Part shown: positions 11,286-22,724 of the stretch, piece by piece
How the letters are laid out: each line of letters starts with the position of its first letter
Numbering within the stretch: position 1 is the first letter of the stretch
Source: Zoroaster sp. YZ-2022
Taxonomy: Eukaryota > Echinodermata > Asteroidea > Forcipulatida > Zoroasteridae
DNA: 64,000 nt
Assembly: GCA_029582265.1 (NCBI GenBank)
Contig: CM055823.1
Coordinates: 5,828,001-5,892,000, forward strand
Direction: 5' to 3'
Position numbers and translations under genes: made by a program
Notes under the pieces: generated by a model
Seen by the model: only the letters and a program-made list of their open reading frames with translations
Database searches by the model: none
Told to the model about the DNA's origin: nothing

Positions 11286-11717
11286 TTTTGTTTATTGCTG
11301 ATACAGGAAACACTTGAAAAGATCCAGCTAGCTAGTTAATCCTCTTGGATGTCTATTGTGATGAGTGTACATTGGCTGAAAGCTGGCAGGAGGTCAATTG
11401 AATGCCCAAACAAAGGATTAAAGGTTACATAAACAGCTGCTCATCGAAACTTTTCGAGTTTCTTCCAGAAAAGTGTAGAAAATCATCAAGAAAATGCTGA
11501 AAAACTCACTGATTCCTGGAGCATGTCACCCAAAACTTTATCCACATGTTCTTGGAGGTATTAGACACAAGATAATACCAAAATCCTGGTCCAAATTGGT
11601 CAAATTACCGTGATAATATAAGCATTTGGAGAGCACTCAGAAAGCATGTCTTAGGAGTAATGCGCAAATAACTATTTCATGCACTGTTGATCGTCACAAT
11701 ATTGTCCCTTTTAGGCA
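11286..11717. other. No gene identified
   Basis: Unremarkable AT-rich sequence directly upstream of the minus-strand LINE. It may hold the LINE's 5' UTR, but no boundary is visible. Confidence 0.4.
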
Positions 11718-12052
11718 AAACAAAAGTCGCTGGTTTCTGGTCGTAGTTTGGCTTCAAAATTGGTGTGGTGATGCTTTCTTTTTTTTGTCAACCAGTGAAA
11801 TAAGTGATAAATGTACGTGGTTATTGAACCTGACCAAATACCCCATACATAATGTATGGTGGCTAAGAGAGGCCACACAAATTGTACAAAGGTTCACAAC
11901 CCTATGTGAAAAATATGTTTAAGATACTGTACAATCCAGCAATTTTGGCTGCAATTGGACATCGTTTCATAGCAAAAACAATGAAAACTATAAATATTGC
12001 CACGTAGGTCTGAGACGATGCATGGAGACCAGAAGCCAGAGACGTTTATGAC
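11718..12052. mobile_element. MITE family Y
   Basis: Terminal inverted repeats: GTCGCTGGTTTCTGGTCGTA on the left and ATGGAGACCAGAAGCCAGAG on the right. Internal landmarks are GTGGTGATGC, CAGTGAAATAAGTGATAAATG, ATGGTGGCTAAGAGAGGCC and CAGCAATTTTGGCTGCAATT. Further copies are at 26,735, 35,105 and 38,065. Confidence 0.7.
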
Positions 12053-13408
12053 ATGGTACAACTGTGAACCTACCTAATACATGATAAAAGACTGGTTGAC
12101 CCTCATGTTTTTCAAGACTGTTGAAGGCTGATGAGCTGTGGTAACTGTCGCTTGTTGGTGGATCTGAAAACAATGATCCTTCCATCAGTAGTATAGACAC
12201 AGCATCTCTGTGATATCATCAAGGTCAATGGTGGCAGAAACTTGAATATTCCGTTGTCTCTTTTTCCCAACTGAATCTGTGAAATAAAAATGTAGTCAAG
12301 TGAGGAATATTTTGGGAGACTTTGAGCAATGAATGTATGCACGTCAAATGAGCTGTTGGCCATTTTGTCATCTGCTAAAACACATGCAATAGACATTGTG
12401 CACAAGTGATGGTTGGCTTTGACATTCTTTCCCAGATTTCATTGAAGGCGGCCATTTTAATTTATATCATTTAGCGCACGCAACAATTTTATGACGATAT
12501 GACGTCACGCTTTGAGCTGGTTGTGCATAAATTACACCAGGTCCTGGCCGTGCAGCCGCCATATTTTCCCCGATGCTCAACTTTGACCTTGGTTGGTAAC
12601 TAGCATGCTGAGCCTCAAAGCGTGACGTCAGATCTTCAGCACAATGTATCCAATGAAACCCCTTGAATGGTATGTCTGGAGCCTGTCTATATCCTTGATA
12701 TAGGATAAAGCCAGGGGACCAGTCTATTGGCGCTTCAGCGGATCGCGTGAGTGGCAGTTCCAATACCACAGATCTACAGCGATCTTTGCGATTGTCTATT
12801 TGCCTAATTTGGATATCTATCACTCAATTGTATTGAAATTGTGTTGAGATACCAATACAAATACTGTGAAAAAATGATGACTCTGTGAGCTTTACTTTTG
12901 AAGTTAAAGCATTTTCGCATATTAATTAGCTGTACTTTTTGTGCATGCAGCGCATATTTTGCATCGGTCCATGTTGAAATTTTGGGTCGCTGTAACGTAA
13001 AAACTGAAAGTAATGAGCATCTGATTTTTGTTAGAAAATGTTATTTGTTCAATGGATATCAATATAAAGTGAACATTACGACTATCTTAATTTTCTTCTT
13101 TCAGATAATCATATCATAGGCCCTATAAGAATGTAAAGTTGGTAATTACAAAAATACCCTTTTTTTTGGCAGTTTTTCGTGAAAATTCTGAATCTTAAAA
13201 TTGCTGTAACTTGAGAACGCTTTGACCGATTTTCAAAATTTGTGTGTCATTCTGTTTCAATTTAGCAGTAGATTCTAGATATATCCTACGGAATAATAAC
13301 CCGCTGGAAACACTTTGAAAACCCCATTGATATCCCTACGAGGCTACTAATGTTAACTAACTTCCTTTTTTTACGTAAAATTATTATATTGGTTAACGTT
13401 AGTTAGCG
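12053..13408. other. Intergenic, with a 138-bp inverted repeat
   Basis: No coding region supported. At 12,494-12,631 TGACGTCACGCTTTGAG and CTCAAAGCGTGACGTCA form a perfect inverted repeat about 100 bases apart; each arm contains a TGACGTCA (CRE-like) sequence. Bases 13,320-13,400 contain TTAACTAAC/GTTAGTTAGC repeats. Confidence 0.5.
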
Positions 13409-14025
13409 GTCCTACTAAAAACCGACAACTGACGACAACTCACGACAACTCACGACAACTATGTTTATAAGAGACAGTGGCATACATAACGAGTTTCAGT
13501 TTTTGAAAATGTGGTTTTAATTAGCAATAAAAAATGATTTTCTTCGCTGCAGTAACGTGTTAGTATTGGCCGCCATCTTGCTTGCGCAACGCAAAAGGAC
13601 TGTACCATTATGTCAAAGGGTGAAAAAAAATTGTCAGCCCATGCCAGGCAGGAGGGGAAGTCTTTTGTTGTATTTTTATGGAGTGTAAATTGTAAAACAA
13701 TAACAATGAATTGCAATATAATTACAATCATGTATAATTATATTTACAGATGCAGACTTTTAATTTTGTTCAAACTTTATTCGCAGATTAGTAAACATTC
13801 ACGAGAATAATACAAACAAGCAGAATAAAGATTAAAAAGTACAACCATTTTCACTATATTTTGGATTTATTGAATTTATTTAAACCAGTCGGCCTAAACA
13901 TAGTTAAAACTTACAAGGTCAATATAATACACTTTATATTAATATTTTACAAAATAAAATACCAGGACACATAGTCAATATATACTAGGGGCCTACAAAC
14001 ATTATAAAATTATAACCATTGTAGG

Positions 14026-15113
14026 GGTTGTTCTTAAACCCCCTCGACCCCCACGACCCCTCGACGTACGCACGCTCAGAATCATATCGTATCCCAAATC
14101 GGAATCTGTGTTCGAATACGGCCCCAATTAGAATGCCCGCTGCACGCCCGTACTACTGAACGTGAACAAACGGAGCTCCGGAGGATCGAACGGACAGCAA
14201 AATAACTAAATCCTTTTCTCCTCCAAAAGTCTAATTTTGAAATAGAATAATATAAAATAAGTTATTAAATGAGAAATATTTATGTTTTGCTAAAATGTTG
14301 ACAGACAAAATAGTTGGGATTTTTTTTCCACGTCCATCAAGTAAAATGTACATTTGGGGCTGTGCGCACATGCCAGTTTGTGATGTAATGCTTATTGACC
14401 AATCAGGATGCCGGAAAGCCATGCGGCCGTCTTGGAAGCGATATCCTTCTACAATGATTGATTTAATTTTGCCCTACACCGACGTGTGTATAGCACTGTA
14501 TACCCAGTGCTTTCCGAATGTCTGTGAAAAAACTACACAAGCGACTCGGGCGGGATTCGAACCCACGACCTCCTGCTTATTAGTGCAGACGTCTTAACCT
14601 CTCGACCACCGTGCTTGCCCGATGACGATTGGCCGGTTAGAATCCCATATACCAGCGGGTTCCGCGATATATATAGGTTGGTGAAATTCTTGCGTCGGGA
14701 TACAATGAGTTGTAGGATGAACGTTGCCAAAAACTGCGCCCTCACCCAACTAGCAAAAATCCGACATAAGTATGCAATTTTTTTGATAGAATATGAAATT
14801 ATCTACTCGGGAATGGTATATAATTTGGCTTGTGGCAGCATTATAAATTCGTTGATTTCGCGACGACAGGTCGTCATGCAGCTAGCCATTTTCGAACTCG
14901 GGCCGTAAACAGGTTCCCATTTGGGATACAATTTGATTCTGGCGCAGGCCGGCCAGCCATGCGACATGCTTGCTCATGGGCATTGCGAAATACATACATA
15001 CATTCGTACTGCACTGGTGGTAGTGAATTCCGCGAGTATGTGTGCTTCGTTTAAATGAGCGTACGTCGTGGGGTCGAGGGTCGTGGGGGTCGAGGGGGTT
15101 TAAGAACAACCCC
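14026..15113. mobile_element. 1.09-kb element with G/C-rich terminal inverted repeats
   Basis: Left end GGGGTTGTTCTTAAACCCCC followed by TCGACCCCCACGACCCCTCG and ACGTACG; right end is the inverse (CGTACGTCGTGGGGTCGAGG ... TTTAAGAACAACCCC). The inverted repeats span about 50 bases. Flanks CCATTGTA and CATTTGTA could be an imperfect 8-bp target duplication. No transposase ORF inside, so non-autonomous. Confidence 0.75.
14471..14702 (-). mobile_element. SINE, tRNA-headed family C
   Basis: Reverse-strand copy. It has an A-box-like region (GGTCGAGAGGTTAAGACGTC), a B-box-like GTGGGTTCGAATCCCGCCCG, then TCACAGACATTCGGAAAGCA, CACGTCGGTGTAGGGC and GACGCAAGAATTTCACCAAC. The same string occurs at 42,052, 46,860 and 52,238. 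It lies inside the 1.09-kb element. Confidence 0.7.
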
Positions 15114-15489
15114 CATTTGTAGGCCTACATGAAAATAAATTTTGTGCGCCGGCGGGACACGGACACAGCCCGCGTTATGATGTCACCCGCTTTGTAGTCT
15201 GGTTTACTTTCACCCTTTCACATAATGGTACAGTCCTCTACGTTGTACAAGCAAGATGGCGGTCAATACAATAAACTAGGGCCTACTAAAAGTACTAGTA
15301 CTAGGCCTACTGCAAAGAAAATCATTTTTTATTGCTAATTAAAACCACATTTCCAAAAACTGAAACCCTGTATGTATGCCACTGTCCCTTATAAACATAT
15401 TTTTAACTTTATTTTTGCGTTTTCAGTGCATTAAGAACGTGTTGTTGTGAGTTGTCGTCAGTTGTCGGTTTTTAGTACTAGTAGGAACC

Positions 15490-16112
15490 CCCCCCCCCCC
15501 CCCCATAGCCTAGGCATACCATAGGCATACCGTCATGACCGTACGGCATGCCAAAGCTGCTGACGGTCCTGCCGACAGCTACTCACACCGCCTTTCTTGC
15601 TGTGTAATCACAAAAGCTCATGGAAACTTTCTGTATAAACTTACCCGTATTATAGATGCATTCAACAGAAGAATAACGCTAGTTTTTACCGTAGAGAAAG
15701 ACGTTTTTTTTAAAAAGTTTTCAATGTCGGTGCCATTTTGTTTGACACGTGGTCGTATATACCGCCCTCTCGTGGGATAATTTGACATACAGTGTATACC
15801 GTCCTCTCGCGATGGATACCGCAAGCTGAAAACGAAGCCGTTTTTGAATTTGGACAATTTGGACAAGTTGAAGGCATGCTCAATGGAACATTACTACATT
15901 ATAGACCGGGAAGATAACAATACGAATGAAACCATATATACGTTCGGGAATAGCTTAATTTTCAAGTTTTCAATACAGGCCGACCGGACAAATCTTTATC
16001 CATAGCTCTGAAAAACTTCCACTTTTGAATTTTGAACATTTCCTTCACACCTCAATTGGCTGCCGTGGACACTTAGCTCTTGGGCCGACAATGAAAGCTA
16101 AATGTATTAGGT
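15490..16112. other. No gene identified
   Basis: Starts with a poly-C run (15,488-15,504). Short ORFs on both strands overlap one another (15,535-15,866) around an imperfect GTATACCGYCCTCTCG repeat (15,757 and 15,794). Nothing coding is supported. Confidence 0.4.
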
Positions 16113-16330
16113 TCGGTGGCATAACTATGGGGGAACGGGGGGAGGGACATGTCCCCCTGCCGAGGTCTGTGTGTGCCCCCCGGGCGCCCATTCAGAATTT
16201 TGAAAAAAATTAGGTCCCCCATTGGAGGCTGCAGGATACAAAATGTTCAAGTATTGACATTCCCCCTAGAAAAAGTGATGCCCCCCCTAGTGCCCCCAGT
16301 GAAAATTGGACCCTAGTTACGCTAATGTTA
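16113..16330. mobile_element. Degenerate hAT-like MITE
   Basis: GGTGGCATAACTATGGGGG on the left and CCCTAGTTACGCTAATG on the right are diverged inverted copies of the common CAGTGGCGTAACTAGGG-type terminus, around a C-rich body with many CCCCC runs. No target duplication is evident. Confidence 0.35.
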
Positions 16331-16585
16331 GATTCTCCCACGCATCAAGCACAATCATGTACACGTGTACCCAGACGTACAGGGCCGGAGTACAACAGCA
16401 CAACCTTCCTGTTCCATACAAAGCTTCAAATCCTATACTGGCAATTTCTATTGTTTTGAAAACATTCAAAGTCTGGATAAATGTGTCAGTACTTGATATC
16501 CTCTGCCCTGAGTTAACTTTCAGAAGGTCCCATTAGTGATTTTGTTGTATAGGCCTACAGGCCACCGTGTCTGTTCGTTTGGTTT

Positions 16586-16661
16586 AAAGGGACAATATCG
16601 TCACAATCAGATCAGAGCAAACTTTTAACACGAACGTGAAATCGGTGTCCTAGTTTAACAA
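16586..16661. mobile_element. Hairpin MITE, family D (left fragment)
   Basis: AAAGGGACAATATCGTCACA through GAAATCGGTGTCCTAGTTTAA, then interrupted by a Penelope 3' fragment. Confidence 0.6.
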
Positions 16662-16665
16662 CTCA

Positions 16666-16978
16666 GTTCAGTGAGCACACACACCTCTCCCCCAACCCCT
16701 AGGATCCTAGTCTCAACAGTTCCCACCTGCGCGCCTCAACGAACTAATCCTCCAGCATCCATTCATGGGATGATCCTCCAGCAGTCTAATTAAGCAGCAG
16801 CATTTTCCAGAGTCCGGCATTCTCCTGAGGACGATCAGAGCTTACTGATCGAAACGTCGAGTTGTACCTCCAGTTCTTTTCAGAACTAATTACTACTCAA
16901 TTGAGATTCCACATGGTGTCACCGCAATTAGTCTTACTTATCATCCTCACCATGCAAAGCTACAAGTTTTACCTAACT
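16666..16978 (+). mobile_element. 5'-truncated Penelope-like element copy (3' end only)
   Basis: Begins at CAGTTCAGTGAGCACACAC, in the last codons of the Penelope ORF as seen at 3,230, and runs nearly identically through CAACAGTTCCCACCTGCGCG, the hammerhead-like motif and AAGCTACAAGTTTTACC. It inserted into a family-D MITE. Near identity to 3,230-3,540 implies recent movement. Confidence 0.85.
16815..16862 (+). ncRNA. Hammerhead-like motif, Penelope 3' fragment
   Basis: CTGAGGA at 16,825-16,831, stem CGATCAG/CTGATCG, AAACGTC, GAG. Same fold as at 3,382, here with the canonical GUC before the expected cleavage point. Same caveat on G12. Confidence 0.5.
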
Positions 16979-17572
16979 GTGTATCAATCTTAATTGCTTA
17001 GCAAAATGTGATGTCACAATACAAATCACTATGGTAATACTAACAACTCATCTTAAGATGAATCTTAGTGCTTTGTGAAATCGAACCCTGGATCGTCAAA
17101 ATTGTATAGCGCCAACTACGGTGGGTGATTTACAACTGTCGCGATAATAACGTCTTGCACCAAGACTAGGTCCCCACGTACGTTGCCTCAGAATTTTTAT
17201 TTTTTTGCTTTGAATCTGCCGTGCTGTGTTTTAAACGACTTTTTCACATAGGGGTATAACGTTTGCCTGATTTGTGAGGCTTCTCTTAGCCACCATCAGC
17301 AGCGCAGCCAGGACTAATTTTTCAGTTGGGGGAACGTGGGCATTGCTTTTTATTTGGTGGGGGGGGGGGGGGGGGGGGTCAGAGGGTATGGGTTTCCCTT
17401 TTCTTTTTCTTTTACTTTTTTGGGCACTCTCGGGATTTTTCGTGGGGGGCACGTGCCCACAGGATGGGGCTACGCCGCTGGTCTGGTTCCAATAACCGCG
17501 TATACAAAAAGAAAACCACACAAACAAAAATAAAAACAAACAAACAAACAAAACGCGTCACCGCACCGTTAT
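16979..17572. other. Broken family-Y MITE with poly-G insert
   Basis: 17,235-17,296 is a reverse family-Y fragment (TTTTTCACATAGGGGTATAA ... CTCTTAGCCACCAT), continued at 17,485 (GTCTGGTTCCAATAAC). Between them, 17,297-17,484 starts CAGCAGCGCAGCCAGG and ends GGGCTACGCCGCTG, hAT-MITE-like ends around a 19-base G run. No clear target duplication. Confidence 0.5.
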
Positions 17573-17947
17573 ATAATAATAATAATAATAATAATAATGT
17601 GTGGACTTATATAGTCCACGTATCCACCAACTGAGTATCCACCAACTGAGTGGTGGGTCAAGGCGCATTATATTATTACCCCTGCTCATAAGGCTCATAA
17701 ATCATTCCTGAAACCATCTCAGCTCCCTGGGGAGTATACAGCTCAATTGCTGCCATTACAGCGCATAATGGCTAATCAACCAACTCTACCCTCAAAGGTA
17801 CCCATTTAACCCCTGGGTGGAGAGAATCAATTATGGTTAAGTGTCTTGCGCAAGGACACAAGTGTCACGGCCGGGATTCGAACCCATTCTGCTGCTAACA
17901 CCAGAACTTGAGTCCGGTAAGCTAGACCGCTCGGCCACGACACTCCA
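17573..17947 (-). mobile_element. SINE family A (tRNA head), full-length
   Basis: Reverse-strand copy: (ATT)n tail at 17,573-17,598, 3' end GTGGACTATATAAG-type, body (TGGTTTCAGGAATGATTTATG), and a tRNA-derived head ending GGAGTGTCGTGGCCGAGCGG on the minus strand, with B box GGGTTCGAATCC present as its complement at 17,874-17,885. The 3' end has a small local duplication (CCACCAACTGAGT twice). Confidence 0.85.
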
Positions 17948-17962
17948 TAGTGAAATCACGGG

Positions 17963-18455
17963 AACAATTATCGTCATGATCAACAGGGCATGGAATCGGA
18001 GCGGTTTTAGATTAACTCAGTGATTGAAAATAATACCCCAAGGTCATATTAACGTCCACGGGCATAAATCCCTGGGCTGGGGGATTATACCCCACCCACT
18101 TTTTGGACTGGGAGATTTTCCATGCGGTGAAAAAAATATAGGTGTAATCTGAACTGTAGCCGCAAGATTATGAATAGTTGTCGACTACAGAACTTCAAGC
18201 TATATCGTGCACCCAAATTTCAATATCACCCCCGACTTTTCATCACAGATTTACGCCAGTGTTAACGTTGGTTACTGCATAAAATGAGCAAGTAATTTTC
18301 AGTCAGTGTGTTCTTCATCTTATACGAGGACACCGATTCCATTCCCTGTCTGCTCTGATCGTGATCCCAGATTATGATGAACACAGTCAATGAAAATTAC
18401 TGGCTCATATGCAGCAGTAGAAAAAGTAATACAACTATTTATCACGTGGGTATTA
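17963..18455. mobile_element. Family-D MITE fragments
   Basis: Two diverged family-D pieces (AACAGGGCATGGAATCGGAG near 17,980; AATTTTCAGTCAGTGTGTTC and TCCATTCCCTGTCTGCTCTG near 18,300-18,360) around unrelated sequence. Confidence 0.5.
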
Positions 18456-18650
18456 TTATTATTTTTTATTATTAAGTGCAAACGTGGAAAGACTCCACTT
18501 TAGGGTTATATATTTTTTATTTTTTAAAAACTTTTTTATTGGTACTATTTGAAATGCCATGCAGTGGCGTGAATTGGGCGTCGATGGTTTCCCCGAGGCC
18601 TGTGTTCCCAAGTGTGCCTGTAAAACGTGCCTACCTCACTGGTGCCTTTT

Positions 18651-18839
18651 AACCCTAACCACCCCATATCCTCAAAAATCCTCCAAGGGCCGGGCACTAC
18701 TTGTTTGGAATAATTCAGCACTGTTAGAAACTGCTCCGAGCAGACGAATTATCTTGATGAACAAAAATGGCAAGACTTACCCCTTATGATTTTTATTTTT
18801 TGTAGAAAATGTGTATAATTTGCCAAAATTTGGAACACA
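18651..18839. mobile_element. Family-G MITE fragment and array edge
   Basis: AACCCTAACCACCCCATATC, CTCAAAAATCCTCCAAGGGC and GAACAAAAATGGCAAGACTTACCCC. The last part leads into the diverged first units of the 68-bp satellite. Confidence 0.45.
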
Positions 18840-21705
18840 AAATTTGCAAGACTTACCCCTTGTGATTTTTTTCATTTTGTTCATATAATTTGCCAACGTT
18901 TGATGACAAAAATTGGCAAGAATACCCCTTGTGATTTTTTCATTTTGTTCATATAATTTGCCAACGTTTGATGACAAAAATTGGCAAGAATACCCTGTGA
19001 TTTTTTCTTATTGTTAATATAATTGGCCAACTTTTTATGACAAAAATTGGCAAGAATACCCCTTGTGATTTTTTCATTTTGTTCATATAATTTGCCAACG
19101 TTTGATGACAAAAATTGGCAAGAATACCCCTTGTGATTTTTTTCATTTTGTTCATATAATTTGCCAACGTTTGATGACAAAAATTGGCAAGAATACCCCT
19201 TGTGATTTTTTTCATTTTTTTCATATAATTTGCCAACGTTTGATGACAATAATTGGCAAGAATACCCCTTGTGATTTTTTCATTTTGTTCATATAATTTG
19301 CCAACGTTTGATGACAAAAATTGGCAAGAATACCCCTTGTGATTTTTTTTTCATTTTGTTCATATAATTTGCCAACGTTTGATGACAAAATTGGCAAGAA
19401 TACCCCTTGTGATTTTTTTCATTTTGTTCATATAATTTGCCAACGTTTGATGACAAAAATTGGCAAGAATACCCCTTGTGATTTTTTCATTTTGTTCATA
19501 TAATTTGCCAACGTTTGATGACAAAAATTGGCAAGAATACCCCTTGTGATTTTTTCATTTTGTTCATATAATTTGCCAACGTTTGATGACAAAAATTGGC
19601 AAGAATACCCCTTGTGATTTTTTTCATTTTGTTCATATAATTTGCCAACGTTTGATGACAAAATTGGCAAGAATACCCTTGTGATTTTTTCATTTTGTTC
19701 ATATAATTTGCCAACGTTTGATGACAAAAATTGGCAAGAATACCCTTGTGATTTTTCATTTTGTTCATATAATTTGCCAACGTTTGATGACAAAAATTGG
19801 CAAGAATACCCTTGTGATTTTTTTTCATTTTGTTCATATAATTTGCCAACGTTTGATGACAAAAATTGGCAAGAATACCTCTTGATTGATTTTTCATTTT
19901 GTTCATATAATTTGCCAACGTTTGATGACAAAAATTGGCAAGAATACCCTTGTGATTTTTTCATTTTTTCATATAATTTGCCAACGTTTGATGACAATAA
20001 TTGGCAAGAATACCCTTGTGATTTTTCATTTTGTTCATATAATTTGCCAACGTTTGATGACAAAAATTGGCAAGAATACCCCTTGTGATTTTTTAATTTT
20101 GTTCATATAATTTGCCAACGTTTGATGACAAAATTGGCAAGAATACCCTTGTGATTTTTCATTTTGTTCATATAATTTGCCAACGTTTGATGACAAAATT
20201 GGCAAGAATACCCCTTGTGATTTTTTCATTTTGTTCATATAATTTGCCAACGTTTGATGACAAAATTGGCAAGAATACCCTTGTGATTTTTTTCATTTTG
20301 TTCATATAATTTGCCAACGTTTGATGACAAAAATTGGCAAGAATACCCCTTGTGATTTTTTCATTTTGTTCATATAATTTGCCAACGTTTGATGACAAAA
20401 ATTGGCAAGAATACCCCTTGTGATTTTTTCATTTTGTTAATATAATTTTCCAACGTTTGATGAAAAAAATTTGCAAGAATACCTGTGATTTTTCATTTTG
20501 TTCATATAATTTGCCAACGTTTGATGACAAAAATTGGCAAGAATACCCTTGTGATTTTTCATTTTGTTCATATAATTTGCCAACGTTTGATGACAAAAAT
20601 TGGCAAGAATACCCCTTGTGATTTTTTTCATTTTGTTCATATAATTTGCCAACGTTTGATGACAAAAATTGGCAAGAATACCTCTTGTGATTTTTTTCAT
20701 TTTGTTCATATAATTTGCCAACGTTTGATGACAAAAATTGGCAAGAATACCCCTTTTGATTTTTTCATTTTGTTCATATAATTTGCCAACGTTTGATGAC
20801 AAAAATTGGCAAGAATACCCCTTGTGATTTTTTTCATTTTGTTCATATAATTTGCCAACGTTTGATGACAAAAATTGGCAAGAATACCCCGTGTTTTTTT
20901 TTTCATTTTGTTCATATAATTTGCCAACGTTTGATGACAAAAATTGGCAAGAATACCCCTTGTGATTTTTTTCATTTTGTTCATATAATTTGCCAACGTT
21001 TGATGACAAAAATTGGCAAGAATACCCCTTGTGATTTTTTTCATTTTTTTCATATAATTTGCCAACGTTTGATGACAATAATTGGCAAGAATACCCCTTG
21101 TGATTTTTTCATTTTGTTCATATAATTTGCCAACGTTTGATGACAAAAATTGGCAAGAATACCCCTTGTGATTTTTTTCATTTTGTTCATATAATTTGCC
21201 AACGTTTGATGACAAAAATTGGCAAGAATACCCCTTGTGATTTTTTTCATTTTGTTCATATAATTTGCCAACGTTTGATGACAAAAATTGGCAAGAATAC
21301 CCCTTGTGATTTTTTTCATTTTGTTCATATAATTTGCCAACGTTTGATGACAAAATTTGGCAAGAATACCCTTGTGATTTTTTCATTTTGTTCATATAAT
21401 TTGCCAACGTTTGATGACAAAATTGGCAAGAATACCCTTGTGATTTTTCATTTTGTTCATATAATTTGCCAACGTTTGATGACAAAAATTGGCAAGAATA
21501 CCCCTTGTGATTTTTTCATTTTGTTCATATAATTTGCCAACGTTTGATGACAAAAATTGGCAAGAATACCCCTTGTGATTTTTTCATTTTGTTCATATAA
21601 TTTGCCAACGTTTGATGACAAAAATTGGCAAGAATACCCCTTGTGATTTTTTTCATTTTGTTCATATAATTTGCCAACGTTTGATGACAAAAATTGGCAA
21701 GACTT
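18840..21705. repeat. Satellite array, unit ~66-69 bp, about 42 copies
   Basis: Unit landmarks in order: TTGGCAAGAATACCCCTTGT, GATTTTTTTCATTTTGTTCA, TATAATTTGCCAACGTTTGA and TGACAAAAA. Length changes come mostly from the T run after GA, the C run in TACCCC and the A run in GACAAAA. TTGCCAA and TTGGCAA in each unit can form a 7-bp hairpin. Interior units are very similar; edge units (18,780-18,900 and 21,690-21,760) carry GACTTACCCC and GTAGAAAATG variants. ORFs seen here on both strands are by-products of the unit length. Confidence 0.97.
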
Positions 21706-21765
21706 ACCCCTTGTGATTTATATATTTTGTAGAAAATGGGTATAATTTGCAAAATCTTGATGATA

Positions 21766-22030
21766 CACTCACTGACCAAAAGTATTGCAACATGCTCAAA
21801 ATAGCACTTTACAAGTAACAGGTGAGATGATCATTTAATCCGATTTCATCGATCGTGTATTACATAATTTCCGAGCAAGAACAGTAAAAAAGAACATTGA
21901 CTTCAAAACACAGGCACTTTCAAGAAGTCCTAAATAGTGTAAATAAAATAAAATAAATTATTGTAACACAGTTCTCCAAACTGAACTTTGGTGTGAATTT
22001 CAATGTTGCAATACTTATGGCCAGTGAGTG
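21766..22030. mobile_element. Mariner/Tc1-type MITE, 265 bp
   Basis: Inverted termini CACTCACTGACCAAAAGTAT (left) and, as reverse complement, CACTCACTGGCCATAAGTAT (right), both continuing TGCAACAT. Flanked by TA on each side (21,764-21,765 and 22,031-22,032), the target duplication of Tc1/mariner. No ORF. Confidence 0.85.
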
Positions 22031-22724
22031 TATATTCATATAATTAGCCCATTAAAAAAAAAGATTTTTGAGAAAATTTGTATGAATTGTAAAAAGTCTT
22101 GCACTTTTATTTCAAGATTTTGGCAAATTATACGAATAAAATGTAAAAAAAAAATCACAAATGGTAAGTCTTGCAATTTTTTCCCTTGAAATATTATACA
22201 TATTATACAAACTTTTTTTCACTTTTTTAGAAAATCTTTTCTTTAAATTTGAATCTTTGATTCTGTTCATATGAGAGTAAGACTTACCCCTTGTAATGTT
22301 TTCCTTTGTTTAAAATTCACAGAGAGGGGTAAGAGAAGGATAAGTCATCATCTACTGATATCCACAAAATCATATACAAAACTGTTTTATTTAAAACTGT
22401 ATTTGGACATAAATAGGTGATACGACAAAATAAAATTGCAAGTGCTAGATACAATCATTTATCTTCATGTAAAAACAATTTATTGAATAATGTATGAGTA
22501 ATTATTTAAATGCAAAGCATCTACTAAATATATTTTAGCATAAGCTAGCATCTTGTGCAAAAACATTTTTCCCAAGCAAGAAGCATTCAATAAGTTTCAA
22601 CATTTACTCCTTTTTACGAATTTAAAAATCCAATAATTTTAGAATTATTAGCAAATTCATTTTTATATCACATTAAACCATTACTTAATTTTATTCATTT
22701 GGATGATACAATCATCATGGCCGA
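22031..22724. other. AT-rich flank; left copy of a direct repeat
   Basis: 22,040-22,320 shows scattered, partly inverted relics of the satellite edge unit (GTAAGTCTTGCAATTTT, GTAAGACTTACCCCTTGTAA). 22,452-22,712 is the left copy of a ~230-260 bp direct repeat whose partner is 24,049-24,240. Confidence 0.6.

Larger units (their letters stand above)
13409..15489. mobile_element. 2.1-kb foldback element with ~200-bp inverted repeats
   Basis: The left arm begins GGTCCTACTAAAAACCGACA and runs to about 13,626. The right arm (about 15,205-15,489) is its inverted copy, ending TGTCGGTTTTTAGTACTAGTAGGAACC. Shared blocks include GGCATACATA, ATGTGGTTTTAATTAGCAAT, GCCATCTTGCTTG and GGACTGTACCATTATGT. The right arm has extra insertions (AGTACTAGTACTAGGCC). 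A second element (14,026-15,113) sits inside it. Confidence 0.8.

Noticed and set aside
12494..12631. CRE-like TGACGTCA pair, considered as a promoter element.
   Set aside because: The two sites are the arms of an inverted repeat with no adjacent gene start, so a MITE remnant is more likely.
17274..17634. Overlapping Gly-rich ORFs around a G run.
   Set aside because: They come from the poly-G insert in a MITE and occur in three frames at once.
18777..21779. Long ORFs on both strands encoding repeated peptides such as SSNVGKLYEQNEK and FDDKNWQEYP.
   Set aside because: They follow the 66-69 bp satellite whose unit is often divisible by three and lacks stops. Frames change with each small indel and both strands are open, so they are by-products of the repeat.
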